A stretch of DNA of 64,000 nt. Source: Pseudomonas sp. FP1742 (GTDB taxonomy: Bacteria > Pseudomonadota > Gammaproteobacteria > Pseudomonadales > Pseudomonadaceae). This document shows, one piece after another, positions 45,256 to 54,128 of this stretch. Where the stretch lies: positions 1,736,001 to 1,800,000 of the forward strand of contig NZ_CP117460.1 in the NCBI RefSeq assembly GCF_030687145.1, written 5' to 3'. Made by a program: the position numbers and the translations under genes. Numbering within the stretch: the stretch's first letter is position 1; every line of letters starts with the position of its first letter. The notes beneath the pieces were generated by a model, which saw only the letters and a program-made list of their open reading frames with translations, was not told where the DNA came from and searched no databases.

Positions 45256-46461
45256 TTACGCCGTCGCCAGTGCAGGCTTCTCCGAAGCACTCAAAAACCG
45301 CAACAACGCCAGCAACGGAAACACGCTGCCGACAATCACGATCCACAACCAGCCGCCCTGTTCGTACACCGCACTGGCCACCGATGAGCCGAACGCGCCG
45401 CCGATGAAGATGCTGGTCATGTACAGCGCATTCAGACGACCGCGGCTTTTGGCGTCGAGGGTGTAAACCGCGCGTTGGCCGAGGACCATGTTCATCTGCA
45501 CGCAGAAATCCAGCACCACGCCCGTCACGGCCAGGCCGATGACGCTGTAGGCCGGGTGGATGAAGGCCGGCAGGAAGCTCAGGCTGGCGAACAGCATGGC
45601 CAGTAGCGAGGCGTTGCGGGTGTGTCCTGCATCGGCCAGCCGACCGGCGATGGGCGCGGCAATCGCGCCGATGGCTCCGACCAGGGCGAAGATCGCGATC
45701 TGGGTTTGCGACAAGCCATGATTGCGCGTCAGTTCCAGCGGCACGGCGGTCCAGAACAGGCTGAAGGTGGCGAACATACAGGCTTGGTAAAAGGCCCGCT
45801 GACGCAAAACCGGTTGTTGGCGCAACAGCGTCCAGAGCGAACCCAGTAACTGGCCATAGGAGGCGCTGTGATCAGGCTGGCGCTTGGGCACCGTCAGGGC
45901 CAGCACGATGCTGATCGCTGCCATCAACACTGCGGCGATGACGAACATCGCGCGCCAGCCGAAGTGGTCGGCCACTACGCTGGACACCGGCCGGGCCAGC
46001 AGAATCCCCAGCAGCAGGCCGCCCATGATCCCGCCAACCACGCGGCCGCGCGACGCTTCCGGCGTCAGGTGGGCGGCCAGCGGAATCAGGATCTGTACCG
46101 ACACCGAACTGAACCCCACCAACAACGAGACCAGCAGAAAAACATTCGGCTGATCGGTGAACGCCGCGCCCAGCAGACTGGCAATCGCCACCACGGTGGT
46201 GATGATCATCAAGCGGCGGTTTTCCAGCAGGTCACCCAGCGGCACCAGGAAAAACAGACCCAGCGCATAACCAATCTGCGTCAGCGAAACGATCAGGCTG
46301 GCCATGGTGTCGGTCAGGCCGATGTCCGGCGCGATCAGGCCGATGATCGGCTGGGCGTAGTAGATGTTGGCGACGATCGCGCCACAACAGAAGGCAAAGA
46401 GCAGCACCATCCCTCGGGTCATTGTCGCGGTACCGTGGGGCACCTGAGTCGCTGGATTCAT
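45256..46461 (-). CDS. MFS transporter (drug/metabolite efflux type)
   Basis: This is a 401-residue major facilitator with 12 hydrophobic segments. The N-terminal domain shows YYAQPIIGLIAPDIGLT and the loop 2-3 signature PLGDLLENRRLM; the C-terminal domain has the related loop GRLADAGHTRN. The first motif resembles the YnfM/YgaY-type group of efflux proteins, but the substrate is unknown. No regulator is adjacent. An inverted repeat, CATCGG-GAT-CCGATG, lies in its upstream region at 46604-46618. Confidence 0.85.
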   Translation of the reverse strand: MNPATQVPHGTATMTRGMVLLFAFCCGAIVANIYYAQPIIGLIAPDIGLTDTMASLIVSLTQIGYALGLFFLVPLGDLLENRRLMIITTVVAIASLLGAAFTDQPNVFLLVSLLVGFSSVSVQILIPLAAHLTPEASRGRVVGGIMGGLLLGILLARPVSSVVADHFGWRAMFVIAAVLMAAISIVLALTVPKRQPDHSASYGQLLGSLWTLLRQQPVLRQRAFYQACMFATFSLFWTAVPLELTRNHGLSQTQIAIFALVGAIGAIAAPIAGRLADAGHTRNASLLAMLFASLSFLPAFIHPAYSVIGLAVTGVVLDFCVQMNMVLGQRAVYTLDAKSRGRLNALYMTSIFIGGAFGSSVASAVYEQGGWLWIVIVGSVFPLLALLRFLSASEKPALATA

Positions 46462-46603
46462 AATGTAGCTCGCTGAACAAGAAGAAGTGCGCAGAGGCTA
46501 AACGGCTGGCTAGAGCGGCGGAAGAGGGTTTGGAGTGATAGTCATCATTCCTTTGCGCAATGAGTGACGCCCATGAGCAGTCTGCGATGAATCTGTGCCC
46601 GAC

Positions 46604-46618
46604 CATCGGGATCCGATG
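46604..46618. promoter_or_regulatory. Inverted repeat between the divergent MFS and periplasmic protein genes
   Basis: CATCGG-GAT-CCGATG is a perfect 6+3+6 inverted repeat in the 226-base divergent region. Its symmetry and place suggest an operator, but no cognate regulator gene is nearby. Confidence 0.35.
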
Positions 46619-46687
46619 ATACATTCACTGTTCTTCGATAGCGTGCTTATGTTCTCTTTCGTTCCATAAACCGGAAGGCACTTCAAC

Positions 46688-47317
46688 ATGAATGCGATGT
46701 TCCGTCACCTGATCCGCGGTGCTTCAGTGGTTACCTTGATCAGCTTGTTTACGGCTGGTCTTGTTCAGGCCGGCGACGCACCGGGGATGCGTATCGGTGT
46801 GCGCGGCGAGATCACTGGTGTCAGCGCCGACGTGTTGAAAGTCCACGTCAGCAGCGGCGAAAACGTGGTGATCAACCTGACCAAAGACACCAAAATCCGC
46901 GCCGTCACCCTGGCCAACATCGAAGACATCAAACCCGGCAGTTACATCGGCTCGGCCGCCGTGCCCCAGGAAGACGGCACTCTCAAAGCCCTGGAAGTCC
47001 ATGTCTTCCCGCCGGAACTGGCCGGCAGCGGCGACGGCCATCGGCCTTTTGATCTGGTCAAGGGCAGCAGCATGACCAACGGCAGCGTGGGTGATCTGGT
47101 GGTCAGCAACGGCCGGGTTCTGACCGTTAACTACAAGGGCGGTCAGCAGAGGATTCTGGTGCCGGAAGATGTGCCGATCGTCAATCTGATGCCGGGCAGT
47201 CGCAGCCTGCTGAAGGTGGGCGTGAAGATCGTGACGTTCGTGACCCAGAGTGCCGACGGGGCGCTCACCGCCCAATCGATTGCAGCCGGCAAGGACGGCG
47301 TAACCCCACCGATGTAG
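46688..47317 (+). CDS. Periplasmic protein of unknown function
   Basis: This is a 209-residue protein with a signal peptide (cleavage near Ala28 in GLVQAGD). The mature part is beta-rich, with a start like an OB or DUF5666-type fold (GVRGEITGVSADVLKVHVS, then VVINLTKDTKIRAVTLANI and IKPGSYIGSAAVP). It has no cysteines or catalytic motif that I recognise. GGAAGGCA precedes the ATG. It is divergent from the MFS gene and may share its control region. Confidence 0.75.
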   Translation: MNAMFRHLIRGASVVTLISLFTAGLVQAGDAPGMRIGVRGEITGVSADVLKVHVSSGENVVINLTKDTKIRAVTLANIEDIKPGSYIGSAAVPQEDGTLKALEVHVFPPELAGSGDGHRPFDLVKGSSMTNGSVGDLVVSNGRVLTVNYKGGQQRILVPEDVPIVNLMPGSRSLLKVGVKIVTFVTQSADGALTAQSIAAGKDGVTPPM

Positions 47318-47345
47318 GGTAATGCCAGTCAGTCAAGGCGTAGAA

Positions 47346-47439
47346 CCTGTGGGAGCGTGGCTTGCCCGCGAAGAACGATGACGCGTAATACCTGAAAAAC
47401 CACGGTGCATTCTTCACGGGCAAACCACATTCCCACAGG
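47346..47439. repeat. Variant REP pair (GTGGCTTGCCCGC type)
   Basis: The arms at 47346-47374 and 47411-47439 are inverted and related to the main REP family but carry a different core (GCGTGGCTTGCCCGCGAAG against CTTCACGGGCAAACCAC). It lies between two converging genes. Confidence 0.75.
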
Positions 47440-47475
47440 ATTGTCGTCGCTCAAGTTTTTCATTGAGCTCAGGAA

Positions 47476-48474
47476 TTACTGACCGCTGTAAATCTGATCG
47501 AAAACCCCGCCATCATTGAAGTGGGTCTTCTGCACAGTGCGCCAGTCACCAAAGGTCTTCTCCACCGACAGGAAATCCACTTTCGGGAAACGATCGGTGT
47601 ACTTCGCCAACACCGCCGGATCACGCGGTCGCAGGTAATTGGCGGCGGCAATTTCCTGACCTTCCGGGGACCACAGGTATTTCAGATATTCCTCGGCAGC
47701 GGCGCGAGTGCCTTTCTTCTCGACGACTTTGTCGACCACCGACACCGGCGGCTCGGCTTCAGCGGAAACACTCGGGTAAATCACTTCGAACTGATCACGA
47801 CCAAACTCGCGAGCAATCATTTCCGCTTCGTTTTCGAAGGTCACCAGCACGTCGCCGATCTGGTTGGTCATGAAAGTAGTCGTGGCGGCGCGGCCACCGG
47901 TATCCAGCACCGGCGCTTGTTTGAACAGTTTGCCGACGAAGGCTTTTGCCTTGTTTTCGTCACCGCCGTTTTTCAGCACATAGCCCCAGGCCGAGAGGTA
48001 GGTGTAGCGGCCGTTGCCCGAGGTTTTCGGGTTGGGGACGATCACCTGTACGCCGTCCTTGAGCAGGTCCGGCCAGTCTTTCAGGGCTTTGGGGTTGCCT
48101 TTGCGCACGATGAACACAGTGGCCGAGGTGAATGGCGCGCTGTTGTTCGGCAGGCGCGTGACCCAGTTGTCCGGGACCAGTTTGCCATTGTCCGCCAGGG
48201 CGTTGATGTCGGTGGCCATGTTCATGGTGATGACGTCAGCCGGCAGGCCGTCGATCACTGAACGCGCCTGTTTGCTGGAGCCGCCGAAGGACATCTGCAG
48301 CGTGATGTTTTCGTTGTGCTCGGCTTGCCAGTGTTTCTGGAAGGCAGCGTTGTAGTCCTTGTAGAAATCTCGCATCACGTCGTAGGAAACGTTCAGCAGG
48401 GTCGGTGCAGCCTGAGCCACGCCGCTCAAGGCCAGGCCAGCGGCCAGAAGTGAGGCGCCAAAGAGTTTTTTCAC
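47476..48474 (-). CDS. sbp: Sulfate-binding periplasmic protein
   Basis: This is the periplasmic receptor for an ABC sulfate/thiosulfate importer. It has 332 residues, a signal peptide cleaved after about Ala22 (GVAQA-APTLL), and typical family motifs: LNVSYDVMRDFYKDYN, FGGSSKQARSVIDGL and NPKTSGNGRYTYLSAWGY. The permease and ATPase genes (cysTWA) are not adjacent, so it must work with a transporter encoded elsewhere. Confidence 0.93.
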   Translation of the reverse strand: MKKLFGASLLAAGLALSGVAQAAPTLLNVSYDVMRDFYKDYNAAFQKHWQAEHNENITLQMSFGGSSKQARSVIDGLPADVITMNMATDINALADNGKLVPDNWVTRLPNNSAPFTSATVFIVRKGNPKALKDWPDLLKDGVQVIVPNPKTSGNGRYTYLSAWGYVLKNGGDENKAKAFVGKLFKQAPVLDTGGRAATTTFMTNQIGDVLVTFENEAEMIAREFGRDQFEVIYPSVSAEAEPPVSVVDKVVEKKGTRAAAEEYLKYLWSPEGQEIAAANYLRPRDPAVLAKYTDRFPKVDFLSVEKTFGDWRTVQKTHFNDGGVFDQIYSGQ

Positions 48475-48580
48475 TGCGCATTCCTTGTGTTATCAAATAT
48501 GTTCTTTGGAAAGTATTGGCAATTTGCCAGCGACTATAGCCGGACTCGCATAGTCGTTTAAAGATTAAAAAACACTTTGC

Positions 48581-49405
48581 TTATTCCATTTTCTTGAACA
48601 GCGCATTGCCACAACGAGAGCAGAACGCCGCGCTGTGTTCGTGGCTGTTTTTCTTGCAGATCGGGCAATCGTGTTGCAGTTGTTCACCACGCATGGCGTT
48701 GGCCAGTTCCGCGGTAAAGATCCCCGTCGGCACGGCGATGATCGAGTAACCGGTGATCATCACCAGGGATGAAATCACCTGTCCCAGCGGCGTCTTCGGC
48801 ACGATGTCGCCAAAACCCACGGTGGTCAGCGTCACGATAGCCCAATAGATCCCTTTGGGAATGCTGGTGAAGCCGTGCTCCGGGCCTTCGATCACGTACA
48901 TCAAGGTGCCGAACACCGTCACCAGGGTGCTGACGCTGAGCAGAAACACCACGATCTTCTGCTTGCTGCCGCGCAACGCCGACATCAAATAGTTGGCTTG
49001 TTTCAGATACGGGCTGAGCTTGAGCACGCGGAAAATCCGCAACATCCGAATGATCCGGATGATCAGCAGGTACTGCGCATCGCTGTAATACAGGGCGAGG
49101 ATGCCGGGTACGATCGCCAGCAAATCCACCAACCCATAGAAGCTGAAGGCGTAACGCAAGGGTTTCGGCGAGCAGTACAGGCGCAGGCCATATTCGATGA
49201 CGAAAATGACGGTGAAGCCCCATTCGATGTACGCCAGCACGTCGGCGTAGTTCTGGTGAACGCTGTCGATGCTGTCCAGCACCACGATCACCAGGCTGGC
49301 GAGGATGATCAGCAACAGCGTGCTGTCAAAGCGCCGTCCAGCCACTGTGTCGCTCTGGAAAATCATGACGTAGAGGCGATGGCGCCAGTCGTTGTTGTTT
49401 TCCAT
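48581..49405 (-). CDS. Voltage-gated potassium channel-like ion transporter with C-terminal zinc ribbon
   Basis: This is a 274-residue six-helix channel. S4 carries regularly spaced arginines (RIIRMLRIFRVLKL, Arg117/120/123/126). The pore loop has the selectivity filter TVGFGD at 195-200, a known variant of TVGYGD. After S6 the protein ends in a zinc-ribbon-like module, CPIC (247-250) and CSRC (262-265). Potassium selectivity is inferred from the filter. The gene is divergent from the autotransporter gene. Confidence 0.88.
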   Translation of the reverse strand: MENNNDWRHRLYVMIFQSDTVAGRRFDSTLLLIILASLVIVVLDSIDSVHQNYADVLAYIEWGFTVIFVIEYGLRLYCSPKPLRYAFSFYGLVDLLAIVPGILALYYSDAQYLLIIRIIRMLRIFRVLKLSPYLKQANYLMSALRGSKQKIVVFLLSVSTLVTVFGTLMYVIEGPEHGFTSIPKGIYWAIVTLTTVGFGDIVPKTPLGQVISSLVMITGYSIIAVPTGIFTAELANAMRGEQLQHDCPICKKNSHEHSAAFCSRCGNALFKKME

Positions 49406-49530
49406 AAGGTCGTGCCCAAGCCGAAAATGAGAGAAGCCTGGGTGATTGGCGAGGATTGCGCAAGCTGGACGCTGGGTACGCCATGTTTAGCCGGTTTTGG
49501 TCGTTCATCGCTTCAGAAATTGACTATCTC

Positions 49531-49544
49531 GTCGATATATCGAC
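49531..49544. promoter_or_regulatory. Perfect 14-base palindrome upstream of the autotransporter
   Basis: GTCGATATATCGAC is fully self-complementary. It lies 80 bases before the autotransporter start and about 126 bases before the divergent channel gene. It has the form of a repressor or activator operator; no regulator gene is adjacent. Confidence 0.5.
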
Positions 49545-49623
49545 TTCCCACAGACCAAAACCCTTTGTCTTGATGTGCGGCTTGGATTTCAGGCGATGGA
49601 TTTCAGAACCTCACGGAAGTGAT

Positions 49624-52197
49624 ATGGATAACAAGTTTTTCAAGAAAAGCGTGCTGGCAATGGTTGTCAGCGCTTCGACCGTTCAGGCCTTTGCCAGCGA
49701 GTACGATCTGAGCCAGGGTTTCAAGGACTGGACTGGTCAAACTCTTAATGAAACGCTGACTCTCACCGGGCAACGGACTCGCCAGAGCAACACGGACAAC
49801 AAAGGTGTCACGTTCTTCCAGAACACCGTCGCGGGCTCACTCATTAACCGGGGCGACTTCACTTTCGACGCTCAAGGCGCGACGGTGACCGGGATCGGAC
49901 TGGATGTCGGTTTCTTCAACTCCAGCGGCAGCAACATTCAGGGTGACTTCATCAATGCCGGCAAGCTTTCTCTTTCCAACGTGAATAGCGCTGAGGGAAT
50001 CGAGATCGCCAATACCACTATCACCGGCAATGTCATCAACGCCGGGACTGTCTCCATCACCCAGGCATCGGGAGCCAATATCTATGGCTCGCCTGAGGGT
50101 ATCTACCTCCATGGGACCACTATTGGCGGCGATCTGATCAACAGTGGTGTTGTCGATGTGCAGGGCAACGATGCCGTGGGGCTGATTCTGGATTCCCATT
50201 CCGGGCATCCCGTGAGCATCACCGGCAAGCTTCTCAACTCAGGAACGATTCGTGCCACGGGTCAGAACGCCTCCGCTTTTCATGTCGAGACCCAAACCAG
50301 CGCGTTGAGGATCGAGAACAGCGGCTCGATCATGAGCGTCGGCAAGAACGCCGAGGCTATCGGGTTTTTGGATGGTTCAGTCGATTATTTGCTCAACACC
50401 GGGACTATTGAGGCATCGGGTGAAGACGCCGTTGGCATCAAGCTCGGCGGTGCCACTTTCACGCAGAATGCTGTGTCTGGCGCTCGGGGCATTATCAACT
50501 CCGGCAATATCACTGCGGACGGTGTTGCGATCCGGGTCGATGCGGACCAGACATCAGCGTTCGAGATCAACCAGCAAGGTGGCGAAATTCGCAGCAATCA
50601 TGCGGCGGCCATCGATGGCGCAGGGTTGGCGCAACTGAACTGGACCGGCGGTGCAATCAAGGGCGATCTGCTCAATCTCAATGGGGTGAATGTGGCGGGT
50701 CAAGCCAATTACACCGGTAGCAAGATTGGCAGCACGGTTTCCATCGTTTCGGGATCCCTGAACCTTCAGAACCAGGGGGTCGTAATTACCGGTGACCTGA
50801 ACGTCGGAGCCAACAGTGGCATCGATATGTTGCTTTCGGATCGCGTCACGCCCGGCACGCCCTATTTGACGGTGGACGGCAAGGCGACCTTCGCTCAGTC
50901 CTCCAAAGTGACGTTGAATGCCAAACCAGGTGATTTCACGCCGACCGCTGCCGGCACTCAATACACGCTGGTCAAGGCCGGCAGCCTGCAGAACAACGGG
51001 TTGAGCGTTACCAGTTCGTCCTCGTTGTTGAACGTCGCCAGCTATACAACCGATGCCCAGACCGTCAACGCGCTGGTCACACTGAAAAGTGACAGTCAGG
51101 TGGATGAAGAGCAGGGGAACGTCGGCACCTCCCGCAGCACCCGCCAGATCCTCAATCGCTTCAAGAATGGCCCGCTGGGACAATTGAACAGTGATGATGC
51201 GGTCTTCAAAGCCTTTGCCAACGCCTCTTCCCAAGAGGCGCTGGCGAAGCTCGGTGAGCAACTGGCGCCGGAAGTCAGCCGTGGGGCGGTCAATGCGGCA
51301 GTATCGGGTCAGGCGATGATGAATGGAGCGATCAGCAACCGCGTGTCCGGTCTGCGCTCGGGGCTCTCATCAGGGGATTCACTGGCAGATACCGGCGTGT
51401 GGGTTCAGGGATTGAGCAGCAATCAGGATCAGGACAGCCGTGATGCAGTCGCCGGTTATTCGGCCAACAGCAGCGGTATTGCTGTCGGGGCGGACGGCAA
51501 GCTGAATGCCAACTCCACCGTGGGTCTGGCCTATTCGTATCTGAACACCAACGTCACCTCCGATACTGGAAATAAGACCGATGTACAGGGCCAGGCATTG
51601 ACGCTGTACGGTAGCTGGGATCTGCGCAACTGGTTTGTCGATGGCAGCCTCAGTTACGGGCGCAATGACAACGACAGCAAACGCTATATTGCCGACAGCG
51701 CGGCCAAAGCCAGCTACAACAGTGACGCGTGGGCACTGAGCGCCTTGAGCGGTTACACCTTCAAACTCACTGACCAACTGATTGTCGAACCGCGTGTTGC
51801 CGCACGCTACACCAATATTCAGCTGGACAGCTTTAATGAGCATGGCTCATCGGCCGCCTTGCACTCCAATGCCCAGCGCTTCGAAATTGGCGAGTTGGGC
51901 GCCGGGTTGCGAATGGCCGCTGACGTGCCATTGCTCAATGGCACCCTCACACCTGAAGCGAGCGTGATGGCTTACCACGACTTTATCGGTGACCAGATCA
52001 GTCAGACCTCCAGTTTCATCCTGGGGGGCTCGCCTTTCATTGTTGCGGGAGCCAGTCCGGTGCGTGATAGTTATGAAGGGCGCATAGGGGTGAAGTATCA
52101 AGTTGATGCTCTAACCCTGGGGACCAACTATAGCTATCAAGCGAAGAGCGGTTTTAACGCCGACACCTTTACCGTTGAAGCGCGCTACGCTTTTTGA
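49624..52197 (+). CDS. Autotransporter with beta-helix passenger
   Basis: This is an 857-residue type V secreted protein. The signal peptide is about residues 1-25 (FKKSVLAMVVSASTVQAFAS). The passenger (about 30-560) has loosely repeated Gly/Asn/Ile-rich units such as NAGTVSI, NSGVVDVQGNDAVGL, NTGTIEASGEDAVGI and NSGNITADGVAI, typical of a right-handed beta-helix. The C-terminal barrel starts near residue 580 and ends in the usual aromatic terminus (VEARYAF). No protease or lipase triad is visible in the passenger. The ATG at 49624 is preferred over an earlier in-frame start because of the signal peptide. Confidence 0.9.
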   Translation: MDNKFFKKSVLAMVVSASTVQAFASEYDLSQGFKDWTGQTLNETLTLTGQRTRQSNTDNKGVTFFQNTVAGSLINRGDFTFDAQGATVTGIGLDVGFFNSSGSNIQGDFINAGKLSLSNVNSAEGIEIANTTITGNVINAGTVSITQASGANIYGSPEGIYLHGTTIGGDLINSGVVDVQGNDAVGLILDSHSGHPVSITGKLLNSGTIRATGQNASAFHVETQTSALRIENSGSIMSVGKNAEAIGFLDGSVDYLLNTGTIEASGEDAVGIKLGGATFTQNAVSGARGIINSGNITADGVAIRVDADQTSAFEINQQGGEIRSNHAAAIDGAGLAQLNWTGGAIKGDLLNLNGVNVAGQANYTGSKIGSTVSIVSGSLNLQNQGVVITGDLNVGANSGIDMLLSDRVTPGTPYLTVDGKATFAQSSKVTLNAKPGDFTPTAAGTQYTLVKAGSLQNNGLSVTSSSSLLNVASYTTDAQTVNALVTLKSDSQVDEEQGNVGTSRSTRQILNRFKNGPLGQLNSDDAVFKAFANASSQEALAKLGEQLAPEVSRGAVNAAVSGQAMMNGAISNRVSGLRSGLSSGDSLADTGVWVQGLSSNQDQDSRDAVAGYSANSSGIAVGADGKLNANSTVGLAYSYLNTNVTSDTGNKTDVQGQALTLYGSWDLRNWFVDGSLSYGRNDNDSKRYIADSAAKASYNSDAWALSALSGYTFKLTDQLIVEPRVAARYTNIQLDSFNEHGSSAALHSNAQRFEIGELGAGLRMAADVPLLNGTLTPEASVMAYHDFIGDQISQTSSFILGGSPFIVAGASPVRDSYEGRIGVKYQVDALTLGTNYSYQAKSGFNADTFTVEARYAF

Positions 52198-52258
52198 TCG
52201 ACTGGATCGCAACGGTTCGCGCTGGCGGATCGTTGCGTCTGATCAACAGGTTCAAACC

Positions 52259-53074
52259 ATGTTTAAAGCACTGGCCGCTATCGGTTTCACGGTTTTCGGG
52301 CTTAGCGGGTGCGCGGGTAAAGTCGATTTGCAGGCGGTAAGCCAAGGCTCCTCGCTTAGTCCTGGCACGCTCGATAGTTCACCTTACACACTCATGGCCT
52401 TGCTACCGCCACCAGGGGGCTACAAGCATCTGCGTGTTTACATTGAAGGCGATGGTCGGGCATGGGCGACACGATCTCAACCGAGTATCGACCCGACCCC
52501 TCGAGTGTCCTTGATGGCGAAATTGGCCGCTGGAGATCGGGGGCCCAGTGCCTATCTGGCGCGCCCTTGTCAGTTCGTGGCATCACCGGGTTGCAATACT
52601 GATTTGTGGACTTCCGGTCGTTTCAATTCATCAGTCATGGAGGCCATGAACACAGCCCTTGATCGTCTGAAAAGCCGCTTTGCAGTGGAGCAGTTCGAAC
52701 TGGTCGGATATTCGGGCGGCGCAGCGATTGCCTTGGTCCTTGCGGGGACTCGTAACGACGTCACTCAAGTGCAAACAATTGCCGGGAATCTCGACCCGGT
52801 AAAGTGGGCTGAGCTGATGCAGCTCGCGCCATTCTCGAAGCCGGTGACACCTCTGCAATTTCGCGACAAGTTGCGTGCGCTCCCGCAACGTCATTTCATT
52901 GGTTTGAATGACAAGGTCGTGCCGCCTCAAATGCTCCAGGTCTACACCACGCAGCTTCAGGGCAAATGCCTGGAAGCCGTCGAAACTCTCGCCACCCACG
53001 ATCAGGGATACGATGAAAGTTGGGGCGCGCGGTCGGACCTGCCGATGGCTTGTGAGACTGATCCATTGCGCTGA
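52259..53074 (+). CDS. Lipoprotein with alpha/beta-hydrolase fold
   Basis: This is a 271-residue predicted lipoprotein with lipobox LSGC (Cys18). An alpha/beta-hydrolase-like domain follows, with strand YKHLRVYIEGDGRAW, the nucleophile elbow GYSGG (Ser152), a likely acid in GLNDKVVPP and a late His in ATHDQGYDESW. The substrate is unknown. It starts 61 bases after the autotransporter in the same direction. The ATG at 52259 is chosen because it places the signal peptide at the N-terminus; a start at 52175 inside the previous gene is rejected. Confidence 0.8.
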   Translation: MFKALAAIGFTVFGLSGCAGKVDLQAVSQGSSLSPGTLDSSPYTLMALLPPPGGYKHLRVYIEGDGRAWATRSQPSIDPTPRVSLMAKLAAGDRGPSAYLARPCQFVASPGCNTDLWTSGRFNSSVMEAMNTALDRLKSRFAVEQFELVGYSGGAAIALVLAGTRNDVTQVQTIAGNLDPVKWAELMQLAPFSKPVTPLQFRDKLRALPQRHFIGLNDKVVPPQMLQVYTTQLQGKCLEAVETLATHDQGYDESWGARSDLPMACETDPLR

Positions 53075-53116
53075 ATGCAATTTCAGCCCTTTCAGGCGCC
53101 CCCATTGATTCAGCGA

Positions 53117-54001
53117 TCAATAGCGCAAGGCGTCGACAGCGGCCTGACGCAACACCCGAATGCCTGCGCGAATCAGCCAGCAGGCAAGAATGAACGGCGC
53201 GGTCAGCGTTGCCAGGCCCAGCGCGGCGAATCCCGGTGTGAGCAATACCGCGAGCAGAATACCGAGCAGCGGCAACCACCGTTGGCGGCGTTGCGCGCTG
53301 AAGGCGAGGGCGGCGAGTACTGGGTTGTAGCCGCTCAAGCCCTGCAAGGCGCTGGAGGTGTCGTGATGCAACAAGGCGAAACCCAGGCCGGCGGCGGAGC
53401 CGAGCAGCGCCCACGCAAAGGCACGGCGGTCGGCGATCAGCAACCCGGCGGCAATCAGCGCGCCGGCCAGGGGATGGCCGAGAAACATGACTTGCCCCAG
53501 GCCTTTCAATTCGGCGGCGAGCAGGTTGAGGCTGTTCAGTTCGATCAGAGAAACGGATTGCTGTGGCGCGGCAAAGCCGAGCAACAACCAACTCAACCCA
53601 ACGAAAGGTGCGGTGTAGGCCGGTAGACATTGATGATCGCGGGCACCTTTGAGCCATTGCTGGGTGAGCATCGCACTCAGGCCGCCGCAGGCGATGATCA
53701 GCGGTGGCAACAGCGCTGACCAAGGGAAATACAGGCTCAGCAGCAGACCGAGCAAAATGCCGTTGTAACTGAATAGCCCGGCCTGACGATTGGCCTTGGC
53801 ATAGCCGCGACGTTGCGCAGTGAGCAACCCGGCGACACCTCCCAGCAGCGCACCGCCGAGCAGAGCGGGCGCGGTGAACAGAATCGCTAATAGACACAAC
53901 AGCCCGCACAGCGGATGACGCTGGAGGAAAATCTGGCTGAAGCCGTTGAGCAGGGCGGTGGCCCAGTCGGGGCAGTGGGTGTTGAAGTGGTTGGTGGGCA
54001 T
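53117..54001 (-). CDS. Urea transporter (UT family)
   Basis: This is a 294-residue polytopic membrane protein with two internally similar halves, seen in FSYNGILLGLLLS and SGYNPVLAALAFS, the pore motifs of UT-type urea channels. It probably allows urea uptake. No urease gene is in the window. It stands alone between the hydrolase gene (convergent) and a REP pair. Confidence 0.85.
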   Translation of the reverse strand: MPTNHFNTHCPDWATALLNGFSQIFLQRHPLCGLLCLLAILFTAPALLGGALLGGVAGLLTAQRRGYAKANRQAGLFSYNGILLGLLLSLYFPWSALLPPLIIACGGLSAMLTQQWLKGARDHQCLPAYTAPFVGLSWLLLGFAAPQQSVSLIELNSLNLLAAELKGLGQVMFLGHPLAGALIAAGLLIADRRAFAWALLGSAAGLGFALLHHDTSSALQGLSGYNPVLAALAFSAQRRQRWLPLLGILLAVLLTPGFAALGLATLTAPFILACWLIRAGIRVLRQAAVDALRY

Positions 54002-54036
54002 TTTAGGTCTGTGTGTCTGAGGGACCGAGTCGCCAG

Positions 54037-54113
54037 CTTCGCGAGCAAGCCCGCTCCCACATTGGTCTTGTGTCGACCACAGATTAAATGTGGGAGCGGG
54101 CTTGCTCGCGAAG
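54037..54113. repeat. REP pair, reverse-then-forward orientation
   Basis: The arms at 54037-54063 and 54087-54113 are perfect 27-base complements with a 23-base spacer, the shortest spacer in the window. It lies between the pyk 3' end and the urea transporter start. Confidence 0.92.
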
Positions 54114-54128
54114 AGGCCGGTACAGGCG

